NCBI GenBank assembly: GCA_001312645.1
Contig: BBEG01000013.1
Coordinates: 1 to 35,930 of the forward strand
Direction of reading: 5' to 3'
Length of the DNA stretch: 35,930 nucleotides
Origin: Rhodococcus sp. JCM 9791
GTDB taxonomy: Bacteria > Actinomycetota > Actinomycetes > Mycobacteriales > Mycobacteriaceae
The translations under genes and the position numbers were made by a program. Under the pieces are notes generated by a model, which did no database searches, had not been told where the DNA came from, and worked only from the letters and a program-made list of their open reading frames with translations. Shown here one piece after another: positions 1-8,455 of this stretch (its first letter is position 1; each line of letters opens with the position of its first letter).

Positions 1-2
1 CA

Positions 3-425
3 GTTGCGCGTGCGCGGCGGGTCGTTCTGGTCATCGCCATCGGTGTCTCCGCGCTGTCGGTGATCCTGGTGCTCGGCGCGTGGCGCAACGATCACACGAT
101 CCGATCCGACATGGGCACCGCCACAGCCGAAGTGTTGTCTGCGGGGTCGCTCCGATCTGCGGTGAGTTTCGTTACTCCCGACGGGGTGACGCACAATCCC
201 GAACTCGGTGTGCTCTACCCCACGGACCTCACCACAGGGCAGCGCATTGCCGTCGAGTACGCGCGCAACGATCCGGATCTGGTCCGGGTCACCGGTCGGG
301 ATGCGCGTATCGCGATCGTGCCGGCCGGATCGGTGATCGTTGCCACGTGGGTGATCGCCGGGGGGCTTCTCGTGTACCTGCGGAGACTCTCCCGAAACGA
401 GTCGGAGCCGACTCCTCTCGACTGA
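3..425 (+). CDS. DUF3592-like membrane protein, 5' truncated
   Basis: The reading frame is open from the left edge, so the true start lies outside the window. The visible 140 residues begin with a hydrophobic helix (roughly residues 7-26), followed by an extracytoplasmic-looking stretch of about 75 residues and a second hydrophobic helix near the end (roughly 102-125) ending in a basic tail. Two helices flanking a small beta-rich domain fit DUF3592-type membrane proteins. In M. tuberculosis a conserved membrane protein gene (Rv0556) precedes mgtA, so position supports the same gene here. No catalytic motif is visible and the function is unknown. It lies 97 bases upstream of mgtA on the same strand. 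Confidence 0.65.
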   Translation, partial: VARARRVVLVIAIGVSALSVILVLGAWRNDHTIRSDMGTATAEVLSAGSLRSAVSFVTPDGVTHNPELGVLYPTDLTTGQRIAVEYARNDPDLVRVTGRDARIAIVPAGSVIVATWVIAGGLLVYLRRLSRNESEPTPLD

Positions 426-522
426 GTGCGACACCGCTCGAGTGCGAAACGTTCGCTTCGTCTTCGTCGACCTGTCAACTCCTGCGCACCTCACCGACCA
501 GTGGGGCGTTCATGGTGGCGTG

Positions 523-1663
523 GTGCGAGTAGCCATCGTCGCGGAATCCTTCCTCCCGAACGTCAACGGCGTCACCAACTCGGTGTTGCGGGTTCTCGAG
601 CACCTCGATCGGGCAGGTCACGAAGCGATCATCGTGGCACCGGACACCGTTGCGGGGTGTGCTCCCGCGCCGACGGAGCATCTCGGTGTTCCTGTGCACA
701 GGGTCCCTGCGGTGCGGGTGCCGAAGGTCAGTTCGCTGCCCGTCGGGGTGCCTCAACTCGACATGGTCACCGTATTGCGTGCATTCGGTCCCGACGTGAT
801 CCACCTCGCGTCGCCGTTCTTCCTCGGCGCCGGTGGCCTCGCGGTGGCGAAGAGGTTGCTCGTGCCGACGGTCGCGATCTATCAGACCGACGTTGCAGGG
901 TTCGCGGAAAGTTACGGACTCGGCCTCGCGTCGCGCGTGTCGTGGCGGTGGACGCGCCGACTCCACAACGGATGTGACCGAACTCTCGCACCTTCGTCGT
1001 CGGCGGTCGACGCGCTGGTCGCCCACGGCATCCCCCGTGTCCACCGGTGGGGTCGCGGTGTCGACATCGACCGGTTCGCGCCTCGAAGAGGGATGTCGCA
1101 CTTCGCGCACAGTGGTCGCCGGACGGGCGCCCGATCCTCGGATTCGTCGGTCGCCTCGCGCCGGAGAAGCACGTCGAGCGACTCGTCCGCGTGGCACAGG
1201 ACAGTGCGTTCCGCCTCGTCGTGGTGGGGGACGGCCCCGAGCGCGCTCGACTCGAAGCGTTGATGCCGGAGGCGGTGTTCACCGGGCAGCTGGGTGGCGA
1301 CGATCTTGCCAGGGCCTATGCGAGCCTCGATGTCTTCGTCCATCCGGCGAGCACGAGACGTTCTGCCAGGCGGTTCAGGAAGCACAGGCCAGCGGCCTGC
1401 CGACCGTTGTGCCCGACGCGGGCGGCCCCCGGGATCTGGTCGCGCACTGTCGCAATGGGTACCGGCTGCCCACCGACCGCTTCGCCGAACTGTTACCGGG
1501 TGCGCTCAGTGCGCTCGCCGACGCGCCACTGCGGTCGGAGTTCGGTCGTGCGGCCCGTCGCAGTGTGCTCGGTCGTACCTGGCCCGTGATCTGTGATCAG
1601 CTCCTCGACCACTACGCGGATGTGCAGGGCGGCGCTCTCTCCAGGCTGCCTCGCACTGCTTAG
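523..1663 (+). CDS. mgtA: GDP-mannose-dependent alpha-mannosyltransferase MgtA (PimB-like), two apparent frameshifts
   Basis: GT4-family glycosyltransferase that transfers mannose from GDP-mannose to glycolipid acceptors in lipomannan-type glycolipid synthesis at the membrane. The GTG start gives [16 protein letters not shown], the conserved N-terminus of the family. The donor-binding half has the [12 protein letters not shown] motif and the E-x7-E type motif [13 protein letters not shown]. The protein reads in three frames: frame 1 to about 1082, the next frame to about 1349, then a third to the stop. Each change equals loss of one base; the second looks like GGG reduced to GG. Restored, it has 380 residues, close to the M. 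tuberculosis protein (378). menG follows. Function is assigned from the family; the frame breaks are probably sequence errors. Confidence 0.88.
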
Positions 1664-1728
1664 CCGTGGGTGACGTCGGGGAAGGGTGTGCACGGGGGAA
1701 GGTCTCGGGGGAAGGTAACGTTTCGACC

Positions 1729-2427
1729 GTGGCAAAAACTCACGGATCGCGCGCATTTCTCGACAAGGAACCGCGCGAGGTCGCGTCCATGTTCGACGGG
1801 GTCGCCGCGCGTTACGACCTGACGAACACGGTGCTGACGTTCGGGCTCGACAGGGAGTGGCGTCGCGCCACCCGAGCTGCGCTCGACCTCGAGCCGGGGG
1901 AGCGCGTACTCGACCTCGCCGCCGGAACAGGCGTCTCGACGGTCGAACTCGGCCGGTCCGGTGCATGGGTCGTTGCGACGGACTTCTCCAAGGGCATGCT
2001 CCACGCCGGTGAGTTCCGGACGGTGCCCATGGTTGCGGGTGATGCGATGCGCCTGCCGTTCGCCGACGCCGTGTTCGACGCTGCCACCATCTCGTTCGGT
2101 CTGCGCAACGTCGCCGACACCGATGCGGCACTGCGCGAGATCGCGCGCGTGACGAAGCCGGGTGGTCGACTCGTGGTGTGCGAGTTCTCCACGCCCGTGC
2201 ACGAGCCGTTGCGCTCGGTCTACATGGAAGTGGTCATGCGGGCGCTTCCGGGTGTGGCCCGGGTGGTGAGCAGCAACCCCGACGCGTACGTCTACCTGGC
2301 CGAATCGATCCGCGCGTGGCCCGCGCAGGGAGATCTGGCGGCGCGCATCGAGGCCGCCGGGTGGAGCGACGTGCGGTGGCGCAACCTCACGGGCGGTATC
2401 ACCGTGCTGCACCACGCGGTCCGGTAG
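1729..2427 (+). CDS. menG: Demethylmenaquinone methyltransferase MenG (UbiE family)
   Basis: SAM-dependent methyltransferase for the last step of menaquinone synthesis, demethylmenaquinone to menaquinone. The class I fold is clear: SAM-binding motif [15 protein letters not shown] near residue 60, a DAMRLPFAD motif, and the UbiE signature ISFGLRNV followed by [15 protein letters not shown]. The GTG start at 1729 gives 232 residues, the usual length, beginning [19 protein letters not shown]; a purine-rich GGGGGAAGG lies about 13 bases upstream. An in-frame GTG at 1666, just after the mgtA stop, would add 21 residues with no family resemblance. It converges with menJ, only 11 bases away, which also acts on menaquinone. 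Confidence 0.93.
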   Translation: MAKTHGSRAFLDKEPREVASMFDGVAARYDLTNTVLTFGLDREWRRATRAALDLEPGERVLDLAAGTGVSTVELGRSGAWVVATDFSKGMLHAGEFRTVPMVAGDAMRLPFADAVFDAATISFGLRNVADTDAALREIARVTKPGGRLVVCEFSTPVHEPLRSVYMEVVMRALPGVARVVSSNPDAYVYLAESIRAWPAQGDLAARIEAAGWSDVRWRNLTGGITVLHHAVR

Positions 2428-2438
2428 CGGCCGACCTC

Positions 2439-3710
2439 TCAGGAGAAGAGCGGCTGTCGATCCCATCGCATCGACACGCGTCCACTGGTCCGCCACACGC
2501 GGGCGACCAGGTCGTCGTCCTCATCGGTGACGAGATTTCCCATCACGCGGACTGCGACCGTCATCAAGGTGCGTGAGCGCATTCCCACCGGGCCGGTCGA
2601 GGGAAGAAACTTCGGTCGCGTGAGCAGGCCCGCGAGTCGCCGGGCTGTGGAGAACGCCCGGCCGTAGTGCTCGCGCAGTAATGCCGGCCACATCTCGGTG
2701 AGGTCGTCGCGGTCGAGGACCTCGGCGATCAGCCGGCCACCCTCGAGCCCGTAGTCGATTCCTTCGCCGTTGAGCGGATTCACACAGGCCGCGGCATCCC
2801 CGATCAGTGCCCAGTTGCGTCCGGCGACACCGGAGACAGCACCGCCCATCGGGAGCAACGCGGATGCGACGCGCGTCACTTCGCCGAGTTCCCATTCGGA
2901 GCGGCGCTTCGTCGCGTACAGCTCGATCAACGGACGCAGTGACCCGTTCGCGGGGCGCGCGGCGGTCGCCAGGGTTCCTACACCGAGGTTGACCTCGCCT
3001 GTCCCGAGCGGGAACACCCACCCGTATCCGGCTTGGAGGGTCCCGGCATCGTCCCGAAGCTCGAGGTGTGACGTGATCCACGGGTCGTCGCTGCGGGGGG
3101 AGGTCGCGTAGGCGCGGGCAGCGACGCCGTAGACGGTGTCGCGATGCCACTGCCGGCCGAGCACCTTGCCGAGTGGGGAACGGACACCGTCGGCGACGAC
3201 GAGACGCCGGCAGGAGACAGTGCGCGGACCGGCGTCGGTCCGGAACGTCACAGCGGTCACTCGATCGCCGTCGCGCTCCACGCCGACAGCTTTCGCGCCC
3301 TCGACCATGTGTGCGCCGGCCTCCACTGCGGTGCGGCGGATCCGATCGTCGAGTTCGGTACGGGGGACCGCACTGCCCGACGACGGGAACGACCCGGACG
3401 GCCACGGAAGTTCGAAGCTGCCTCCGAACCCCTCGAGCCGCAAACCACGGTTGACGGTGCGGGTGCGCACCCACTCGCCCAGACCGAGCCGATCGAGCTC
3501 GGCGACTGCCCGCGGAGTCAGACCGTCGCCACACGTCTTGTCGCGCGGGAACGTGGCCGCGTCGACGAGAAGCACCTCGCGTCCGGATCGGGCGGCCCAA
3601 GTCGCGGCCGATGACCCGGCCGGACCAGCGCCGATGACGAGCACGTCGGTACTGTCGGGCATGTAGGACTGGGATCGGTGCGGTTCTCCCGCGGAATTGT
3701 CGGCCACCAC
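2439..3710 (-). CDS. menJ: Menaquinone reductase MenJ (geranylgeranyl reductase family flavoprotein)
   Basis: FAD-dependent reductase of the geranylgeranyl reductase family. In mycobacteria MenJ saturates one isoprene double bond of the menaquinone side chain. Visible motifs are the N-terminal FAD-binding VIGAGPAGSSAATWAAR, the family signature FPRDKTCGDGLTPRAV, and the second FAD motif GDAAACVNPLNGEGIDYGL. Collinear resemblance to Rv0561c runs to the C-terminal end (VARVWR...DRQPLFS). The start is uncertain: GTG at 3710 has a GAGAAG box 8 bases upstream; ATG at 3662, 16 codons in, gives MPDSTDVLVIGAGPAG, nearer the family N-terminus, but has no clear ribosome binding site. It diverges from grcC1, which makes polyprenyl diphosphates, so the two may serve one quinone pathway. 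Confidence 0.92.
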   Translation of the reverse strand: MVADNSAGEPHRSQSYMPDSTDVLVIGAGPAGSSAATWAARSGREVLLVDAATFPRDKTCGDGLTPRAVAELDRLGLGEWVRTRTVNRGLRLEGFGGSFELPWPSGSFPSSGSAVPRTELDDRIRRTAVEAGAHMVEGAKAVGVERDGDRVTAVTFRTDAGPRTVSCRRLVVADGVRSPLGKVLGRQWHRDTVYGVAARAYATSPRSDDPWITSHLELRDDAGTLQAGYGWVFPLGTGEVNLGVGTLATAARPANGSLRPLIELYATKRRSEWELGEVTRVASALLPMGGAVSGVAGRNWALIGDAAACVNPLNGEGIDYGLEGGRLIAEVLDRDDLTEMWPALLREHYGRAFSTARRLAGLLTRPKFLPSTGPVGMRSRTLMTVAVRVMGNLVTDEDDDLVARVWRTSGRVSMRWDRQPLFS

Positions 3711-3806
3711 GTGTCCATCTTCTCAGGCGCGGATCGGCGCCTCGACGAGGTGGGCGACGAAACGAGCGGCTAGGTTCACTACCGTGGAGCCGAGCCGACA
3801 GACAGG

Positions 3807-4853
3807 ATGGGTACTTCTGTGAGCACTGAGGGGACGGCGCCGGCCGCCGGCACGGTGTCGAACACCATGGTCGCAGGTGTGGAGCTCGGCGACCCGGTCC
3901 TGGCCGAGAACGTGCGGGACGGGTTGGCTGCGGTCGAGACGCTGATGGTCGAGGAACTGTCCGACGGTGAGGACTTCCTGACCGAAGCGGCACTGCACCT
4001 CGCGAAGGCCGGAGGGAAGCGATTCCGGCCGCTGTTCGCGGTGCTCACCGGGCAGTGGGGCCAACCGAACGATCCGTCGATCGTGACAGCCGCAACAGTG
4101 GTGGAGCTCGTCCACCTCGCCACGCTCTACCACGACGACGTCATGGACGAGGCGACCGTCCGACGCGGAGCACCCAGCGCGAACGTGCGATGGGGCAACA
4201 GCGTGGCGATCCTCGCCGGCGACTACCTGTTCGCGCACGCGTCGCGGCTCACGTCCACACTCGGGCCGTCCGCGGTGGAGGTCATCGCGAAGACGTTCGC
4301 CGAGCTGGTCACCGGCCAGATGCGCGAAACCATCGGCGCGAGCGAGAAGAAAGACCCGGTCGAGCACTATCTGCGTGTGGTGTGGGAGAAGACCGGGTCG
4401 CTGATCGCCGCTGCCGGCCGGTTCGGCGGCACTTTCTCGGGTGCCGACGACGAGCAGATCGAGCGGTTGGAACGCCTCGGAGATGCGGTGGGCGTCGCCT
4501 TCCAGATCGTCGACGACATCATCGACATCGCTTCGGATGCCACCGACTCGGGCAAGACTCCCGGCACCGACCTGCGCGAGGGCGTCCACACCCTGCCGGT
4601 GTTGTACGCACTGATGGACGAGGGACCCGACGGCGAACGGCTCCGTGAACTCCTCGTCGGTCCTCTCGAGGAGGAGGCGCTGGTCGCGGAAGCGCTCGAG
4701 CTCCTCAAGCGATCGTCGGGAATGGATGCAGCCAAGAAGACCCTGCAGACCTACGTCGATCACGCGCACGCCGAGCTCGAGGCGTTGCCACAGGGCCCTG
4801 CCAACGAGGCACTCCGACGGCTGGTCGATTTCACGGTCGCTCGCGTCGGGTAG
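3807..4853 (+). CDS. grcC1: Polyprenyl diphosphate synthase (GrcC1-like trans-isoprenyl transferase)
   Basis: Head-to-tail trans-prenyltransferase that condenses isopentenyl diphosphate onto allylic diphosphates, probably providing the menaquinone side chain. Both aspartate-rich metal-binding motifs are intact: DDVMD at residues 110-114 and DDIID at 236-240. The GGKRFRP substrate-binding segment (69-75) and the GQMRET helix are also present. Length is 348 residues, typical. The ATG at 3807 has only a weak upstream box; GTG at 3819, four codons in, has AGGATGG 8 bases upstream and may be the real start. It is transcribed away from menJ and followed by htpX, the same order as Rv0561c-Rv0562-Rv0563. 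Chain length cannot be read with confidence from the sequence. Confidence 0.92.
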   Translation: MGTSVSTEGTAPAAGTVSNTMVAGVELGDPVLAENVRDGLAAVETLMVEELSDGEDFLTEAALHLAKAGGKRFRPLFAVLTGQWGQPNDPSIVTAATVVELVHLATLYHDDVMDEATVRRGAPSANVRWGNSVAILAGDYLFAHASRLTSTLGPSAVEVIAKTFAELVTGQMRETIGASEKKDPVEHYLRVVWEKTGSLIAAAGRFGGTFSGADDEQIERLERLGDAVGVAFQIVDDIIDIASDATDSGKTPGTDLREGVHTLPVLYALMDEGPDGERLRELLVGPLEEEALVAEALELLKRSSGMDAAKKTLQTYVDHAHAELEALPQGPANEALRRLVDFTVARVG

Positions 4854-4878
4854 GCACCGGGAACCTCCGGATCTGCTC

Positions 4879-4893
4879 GTCCGTTGAACGGAC
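4879..4893. promoter_or_regulatory. Perfect palindrome, putative operator upstream of htpX
   Basis: GTCCGTT-G-AACGGAC is a perfect inverted repeat with 7-base arms around one central base, between grcC1 and htpX. It overlaps the candidate -35 box of the htpX promoter. A one-base spacer makes it a poor RNA hairpin and a good site for a dimeric repressor or activator. The cognate regulator is unknown and nothing in the window is an obvious candidate. Confidence 0.5.
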
Positions 4894-4912
4894 AAGTAGA
4901 TGGGACAGATAT
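4884..4912 (+). promoter_or_regulatory. Candidate sigma-A type promoter for htpX
   Basis: TTGAAC (4884-4889) and AGATAT (4907-4912) are separated by 17 bases, about 60 bases upstream of the htpX start. The -35 box lies inside the palindrome at 4879-4893, consistent with regulated initiation. Read by eye only. Confidence 0.35.
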
Positions 4913-4972
4913 CGCAGGGTCGGGCAGTGGAAACGTTGTCCCGCCCGAGCGATGTTCGGGAAGAGGCGTGAC

Positions 4973-5834
4973 GTGCACGGAAATGCCAACCGCCTGAAGA
5001 CGGCAGCGTTGCTGATCGGGATGTCCGCGCTGATCGTGTTCATCGGTGCGTTGTTCCAGAACACCACGATCCTCGTGATCTCGGTTGTCATGGCGGTCGG
5101 TATGAACGCCTACGCGTACTTCAACAGCGACAAGCTCGCACTGCGGGCGATGCACGCTCAGCCGATCACCGAGGTACAGGCGCCGCAGATCTACCGCATC
5201 GTGCGTGAGCTCGCGACGACTGCGCACCAGCATGCCGCGTCTGTACATCAGCCCGACGAACGCGCCCAACGCGTTCGCGACCGGGCGAAGTCCCCGCCAT
5301 GCCGCTGTCTGCTGCACCTCCGGCATCCTGCAGATACTCGATGAACGCGAACTCCGCGCGGTACTCGGTCACGAGCTGTCGCATGTGTACAACCGCGACA
5401 TCCTGATCTCGTCCGTCGCGGGTGCAATGGCCGCCGTGATCTCCGGCCTGGCGAACTTCGCCTTCTTCGCGAGCGCGTTCGGCGGCAACCGTGGGGGAGG
5501 TGCCAACCCCCTCGCGTTGCTGCTGGTGTCGCTGCTCGGGCCTATCGCAGCCTCGGTCGTCAAACTGGCCGTGTCGCGCTCGCGGGAGTACCAGGCCGAT
5601 CAATCGGGGGCCGAGCTCACCGGCGACCCGCTGGCTCTGGCGTCGGCGCTGCGCAAGCTCGAAAGCGGCACTCAGGCCGCGCCGCTGCCTCCCGAACCCA
5701 AGCTGGCCGCTCAGTCGCACATGATGATCGCGAACCCGTTCCGGGCCGGTGAGAAGGTCGGTCGCCTGTTCTCGACCCACCCGCCCATGGCAGACCGGAT
5801 CGAGCGACTCGAACGCATGGCGGGCCTGTTCTGA
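4973..5834 (+). CDS. htpX: Membrane zinc metalloprotease HtpX, one apparent frameshift
   Basis: M48-family integral membrane protease for quality control of membrane proteins under envelope stress. Two N-terminal transmembrane helices (about residues 10-27 and 31-48) precede the cytoplasmic zinc site HELSH (restored residues 134-138); the third zinc ligand is in [15 protein letters not shown]. Two further hydrophobic helices lie between. GTG at 4973 follows GGGAAGAGG by 6 bases and gives [10 protein letters not shown], matching the family; ATG at 4952 is the longer alternative. The frame changes near 5231: the family segment HQPMPRLYIS here reads HQ then, in another frame, MPRLYIS, as if two bases were missing. 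Restored length is 287 residues. Probably a sequence error rather than a real lesion, since both halves are perfectly conserved. Confidence 0.88.
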
Positions 5835-5848
5835 GCGTGCCGACCGGA

Positions 5849-5887
5849 CAGGGGTGCATCCGTGAGCTCTCACGGACGGCACCCCTG
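5849..5887. terminator. Hairpin between convergent htpX and yajQ, likely bidirectional terminator
   Basis: CAGGGGTGC (5849-5857) pairs with GCACCCCTG (5879-5887), and an inner CCGTGA/TCACGG stem closes over a GCTC loop. It lies between two converging genes. There is no T-run on either side, as is common for terminators in high-GC actinobacteria. Confidence 0.55.
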
Positions 5888-5923
5888 CCGGTACGAAGCC
5901 GGACTCGGTTCCGGATCGACGTC

Positions 5924-6415
5924 CTAGCGGTAGTTGACGAACTGCAGGGCGATGTCGAGATCTGCGTTCTTGAGCAGCGAGATCACTGCCTGCAGATCGT
6001 CCCGCTTCTTGCTGCTCACCCGCAGCTCCTCGCCCTGAATCTGGGCCTTGACGCCCTTGGGGCCCTCATCCCGGATCAGCTTGGAGATCTTCTTCGCGTT
6101 CTCCTGCGAGATACCTTCCACCAGCGAGCCGGTGAGCTTGTACGACTTTCCGGACTGGGACGGCTCACCCGCGTCGAAGGCTTTGAGCGACAGGTCGCGT
6201 CGGATCAGCTTCTCCTTGAACACATCGAGTGCTGCGATGACGCGGTCTTCGGTGTCTGCAGTGATGGTGATGGATTCCTCGCCTGCCCAGACGATGGATG
6301 CACCGGTGTTCCGGAAGTCGAAGCGATTCGAGATCTCCTTCGCGGCCTGGTTCAGGGCGTTGTCCACCTCCTGACGATCGACCTTGCTCACCACATCGAA
6401 AGACGAATCAGCCAC
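5924..6415 (-). CDS. YajQ-family nucleotide-binding protein
   Basis: UPF0234/YajQ family: small two-domain proteins with ferredoxin-like folds that bind nucleotides or RNA; some family members bind cyclic di-GMP. The protein has 163 residues, the standard length, with the conserved N-terminus [19 protein letters not shown], the EISNRFDF segment, the repeated lysine-rich segment [10 protein letters not shown], and the C-terminus [11 protein letters not shown]...[11 protein letters not shown] at 6415 is chosen because GGAGA lies 7 bases upstream and it gives the family start; the open frame continues 38 codons further without resemblance. It is the Rv0566c counterpart by position next to htpX. 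The physiological role in this lineage is not established. Confidence 0.92.
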   Translation of the reverse strand: MADSSFDVVSKVDRQEVDNALNQAAKEISNRFDFRNTGASIVWAGEESITITADTEDRVIAALDVFKEKLIRRDLSLKAFDAGEPSQSGKSYKLTGSLVEGISQENAKKISKLIRDEGPKGVKAQIQGEELRVSSKKRDDLQAVISLLKNADLDIALQFVNYR

Positions 6416-6528
6416 GTTGTTGTCTCCACTTCGGATCAGTCGGTAGGGGGTTTCCAGCCGACGGTATCGCTTCGCGCAACCGTTGCCTTCTGGTGAGCAA
6501 ACATAAACATGCCGTGCTTGCTTTCCCA
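6416..6528. other. Gap between yajQ start and the 3' end of the tnpB remnant
   Basis: The 113 bases hold the yajQ leader (minus strand) and what should be the right end of the transposon remnant. An imperfect stem, GTCGG...CCGAC around a GGGGGTTTCC core near 6440-6463, resembles the subterminal hairpins of IS200/IS605-type ends, but the match is weak and no end sequence can be defined. Confidence 0.25.
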
Positions 6529-7438
6529 TCAGGCAGCCTCACCTTCTGATGAGGCAGTCCCGGTCTCACCCAGCGACTGCTGGTGCCGGGTCGACGCTTC
6601 ATCGCCTGCGGCGTCGACCACTTCCGTGGTCGCACACATATGTTCGGTCCGCGAGGGTCAGGTTCGGTTTTCGCCTGCCACATCCCGAACACGTCTTGCT
6701 GGAAGAGGAATACCGGTCGGCTGTGCTGCCGCGCGGCCCTGCGTTGCAAGGCCCGTAGCCGTCCTTGGGCGGCGGTCAGGGACTTCGATGCCGGGACCCG
6801 GTCGAGTTCGCGTCCGTCCGGCGTGGCGACCACGATCAGCGAGTCGGCCTTGACGCCGACGTCGGCACCGACCACCGGTTCACCGGCCCCGACATGCTCC
6901 GGCACGGTGACAGTGCGGTGCACGAGGATCTGAAAGGCGACGTGCCACCGACCGGGCGAATCCTCGCTCAACGTGGCGGACAGGATGCGGGCGGTGCCCG
7001 CTTCGAGGCGGCGGGCGAGTTTGCGGGTGGACTCGCAGGTGTGGATCCGCCCCAACCGGGGCAGGGTGACGTGATGTCGGTCGGTCTCGACTCGGATGGT
7101 GCCGGTGGTGAATCGCACCGATCGGCGGGACCGGGCGGTCTTGAAGCGAGGGAACCCGATCGTTTTCCCGGCCCGCTTGCCTTTACGGGCGTTCCACTGC
7201 TTGCGCAATGCGGGCAGCGGCCATCCCAAGGCGGGTGTCAACTCGTCTTCGGCGATGCCGTAGGTGCGTTCGGCCTGCCGCTGGTTCATGACCGCTTTCA
7301 CGGCGGCGAGCATCGTGTTGTGCGCTGTGCGGGCCCCGCCGGCGTGCGAGCGGAATGCCCGCACCTGCGCAGGGTCGGATCGAGCGCGAACTGGTAGGCC
7401 TGCGCGGTCCAGCCGTCGGGGATCTCGGATCGAGCCAT
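6529..7438 (-). pseudogene. tnpB: Decayed TnpB (IS200/IS605- or IS607-type OrfB) with internal deletions
   Basis: TnpB is the RNA-guided nuclease of IS200/IS605 and IS607 elements. The start MARSEIPDGWTAQAYQFALD is read from ATG at 7438, then the frame changes near 7373 (one C apparently lost) and continues QVRAFRSHAGGARTAHNTML, the family N-terminal domain, down to the RuvC-I segment VVGADVGVKADSL with its aspartate near 6862 and on to QRRAARQ near 6727. There the family sequence jumps, in another frame, to ADRYSSSSKTCSGCG and LADRTYVCDH, the zinc-finger region, so the RuvC-II part with its glutamate is missing. After CDH a second gap removes the other zinc pair and the RuvC-III aspartate; EVVDAAGDEAS leads to the stop. 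About 303 codons remain against roughly 370-400. No transposase (tnpA) partner is present. It cannot be an active nuclease. Confidence 0.85.
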
Positions 7439-7622
7439 CACGCGACCTCCGGTTCGGGTATGTCCTGTGTGGTGGCAGTGGCCGGCCGCATCGCACGACT
7501 GCGCGCACCGCTGTTCGCAGAATGTCGAGCAGTTCGTACCCCCATAACCACCCGGTTTGCAATCGAGGGGGGTATGCGTTGTATTGTTCCAATCGCATCG
7601 AGGACACGTCCCGAGTGCACCC
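7439..7622. other. Region between tnpB remnant and tRNA-Tyr, possible element end
   Basis: The 184 bases carry no convincing gene. TACCCCC (7537-7543) and GGGGGTA (7568-7574) form 7-base inverted arms around a 24-base loop, which could be a subterminal hairpin of the element's left end or a leader structure. Nothing else is recognised; the tRNA-Tyr promoter should also lie here but no clear boxes were seen. Confidence 0.25.
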
Positions 7623-7705
7623 GGCAGATTGCCCGAGCGGCCAATGGGAGCGGACTGTAAATCCGTCGGCTTATGCCTACGTAGGTTCGAATCCTACATC
7701 TGCCA
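7623..7705 (+). tRNA. tRNA-Tyr (GTA)
   Basis: An 83-base tRNA with a long variable arm. The acceptor stem GGCAGAT pairs with ATCTGCC, the discriminator is A, the anticodon GTA is at 7657-7659, and the T-arm reads GTAGG-TTCGAAT-CCTAC. CCA is not fully encoded. It lies directly upstream of the tnpB remnant's 5' side and is followed by its own hairpin terminator. Confidence 0.95.
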
Positions 7706-7711
7706 CACAGT

Positions 7712-7739
7712 ACGGCCCCGGTCTTCGGACCGGGGCCGT
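7712..7739 (+). terminator. Strong hairpin terminator after tRNA-Tyr
   Basis: ACGGCCCCGGTC and GACCGGGGCCGT form a perfect 12-base-pair stem closed by a TTCG tetraloop, 6 bases after the tRNA. There is no long T-run, but the stem is very stable and positioned as an intrinsic terminator. Confidence 0.75.
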
Positions 7740-7880
7740 CTGCATTCCGGGAGTGGTTCGTCCGGGGCGTTCGTATGAGGGAAGAGCGCAGTGGAGCTGC
7801 CGGTCGTGCGGTTCGGTGGTGCTCACGGTATCGAGCGTCGGTGCCCGCAAGATGCGTTTACATGCAACTACCAGCAGATT

Positions 7881-7908
7881 TTGTACTCACGGCGAGTGTG
7901 TGTAATCT
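7881..7908 (+). promoter_or_regulatory. Candidate promoter for tRNA-Thr / tRNA-Met / rpmG
   Basis: TTGTAC (7881-7886) and TAATCT (7903-7908) are separated by 16 bases, 40 bases before tRNA-Thr. This is a good match to the housekeeping sigma consensus. The rest of 7740-7948 shows no gene. Confidence 0.55.
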
Positions 7909-7948
7909 TTTGGAGGCCGCAGGGAGCAGAGATGCTCACGGTGGCCGC

Positions 7949-8021
7949 GCCCCCTTAGCTCAGTCGGCAGAGCGTTTCCATGGTAAGGAAAAGGTCGACG
8001 GTTCGATTCCGTCAGGGGGCT
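7949..8021 (+). tRNA. tRNA-Thr (GGT)
   Basis: A 73-base tRNA. The acceptor stem GCCCCCT pairs with AGGGGGC, the anticodon stem TTTCC/GGAAA holds the anticodon GGT at 7982-7984, and the T-loop is TTCGATT. It is followed after 45 bases by tRNA-Met, the same thrT-metT order as upstream of rpmG2 and hadA in M. tuberculosis. Confidence 0.95.
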
Positions 8022-8066
8022 CGCTGGATTGGAGTGGCGCTCTTTATCTGCGACACTCGACACCGA

Positions 8067-8139
8067 GGCGGTGTAGCTCAGTTGGTAGAGCAAACGACTC
8101 ATAATCGTTGCGTCGCCGGTTCAAGTCCGGTCACCGCTA
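8067..8139 (+). tRNA. tRNA-Met (CAT)
   Basis: A 73-base tRNA. The acceptor GGCGGTG pairs with CACCGCT (the last pair is a G-T wobble), the anticodon CAT is at 8100-8102 in loop CTCATAA, and the T-loop is TTCAAGT. A paired first base pair and lack of the three consecutive G-C pairs typical of initiators point to the elongator. Confidence 0.93.
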
Positions 8140-8200
8140 CCGAAGTAGAACGAACCACCCTGATCCGACGTGATCAGATTTACGCGAAAGAAGGCATCCC

Positions 8201-8368
8201 GTGGCCTCCTCCACCGACGTTCGGCCGAAGATCACTCTGGCCTGCGAGGTGTGCAAGCACCGCAACTACATCACCAAGAAGAACCGTCGTAACGACCCCG
8301 ACCGCCTCGAGCTGAAGAAGTTCTGCTCGAACTGCGGCACCCACCAGGCGCATCGCGAGTCGAAGTAG
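8201..8368 (+). CDS. rpmG: Ribosomal protein bL33 (zinc-binding form)
   Basis: A 55-residue protein of the large ribosomal subunit starting at GTG, with GAAAGAAGG 6 bases upstream. The sequence [20 protein letters not shown] and [17 protein letters not shown] is diagnostic of bL33. Two CxxC pairs (CEVC and CSNC) make it the zinc-containing form; actinobacteria often carry a second, zinc-free copy elsewhere that is induced by zinc starvation. It sits between tRNA-Met and hadA, as Rv0634B does in M. tuberculosis. Confidence 0.95.
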   Translation: MASSTDVRPKITLACEVCKHRNYITKKNRRNDPDRLELKKFCSNCGTHQAHRESK

Positions 8369-8400
8369 TCTGTTCGGGATCGACGTCGACGCGTGAGCTC

Positions 8401-8447
8401 TCCGCAGTACCGCCCACGCCGTTAGGCGTTGAGCGGAATTGCGGAGG
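8401..8447 (+). promoter_or_regulatory. Long hairpin burying the hadA ribosome binding site
   Basis: Three stacked stems are visible: TCCGCAGT (8401-8408) with ATTGCGGA (8438-8445, one G-T pair), CCGC (8410-8413) with GCGG (8433-8436), and ACGCC (8416-8420) with GGCGT (8425-8429) around a GTTA loop. The 3' strand contains most of the Shine-Dalgarno GCGGAGG (8441-8447) that precedes the hadA ATG. In RNA this would close the ribosome binding site. Function is inferred. Confidence 0.45.
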
Positions 8448-8455
8448 TTTTGCGT

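Noticed and set aside
6416-7622. A functional RNA-guided TnpB system with its guide RNA
   Set aside because: Two catalytic segments are missing and the frame is broken, and no guide RNA end or transposon end could be defined.
7980-8315. Open frames running through the tRNA-Thr and tRNA-Met genes
   Set aside because: They overlap structured RNA genes and rpmG in another frame; no protein family match.
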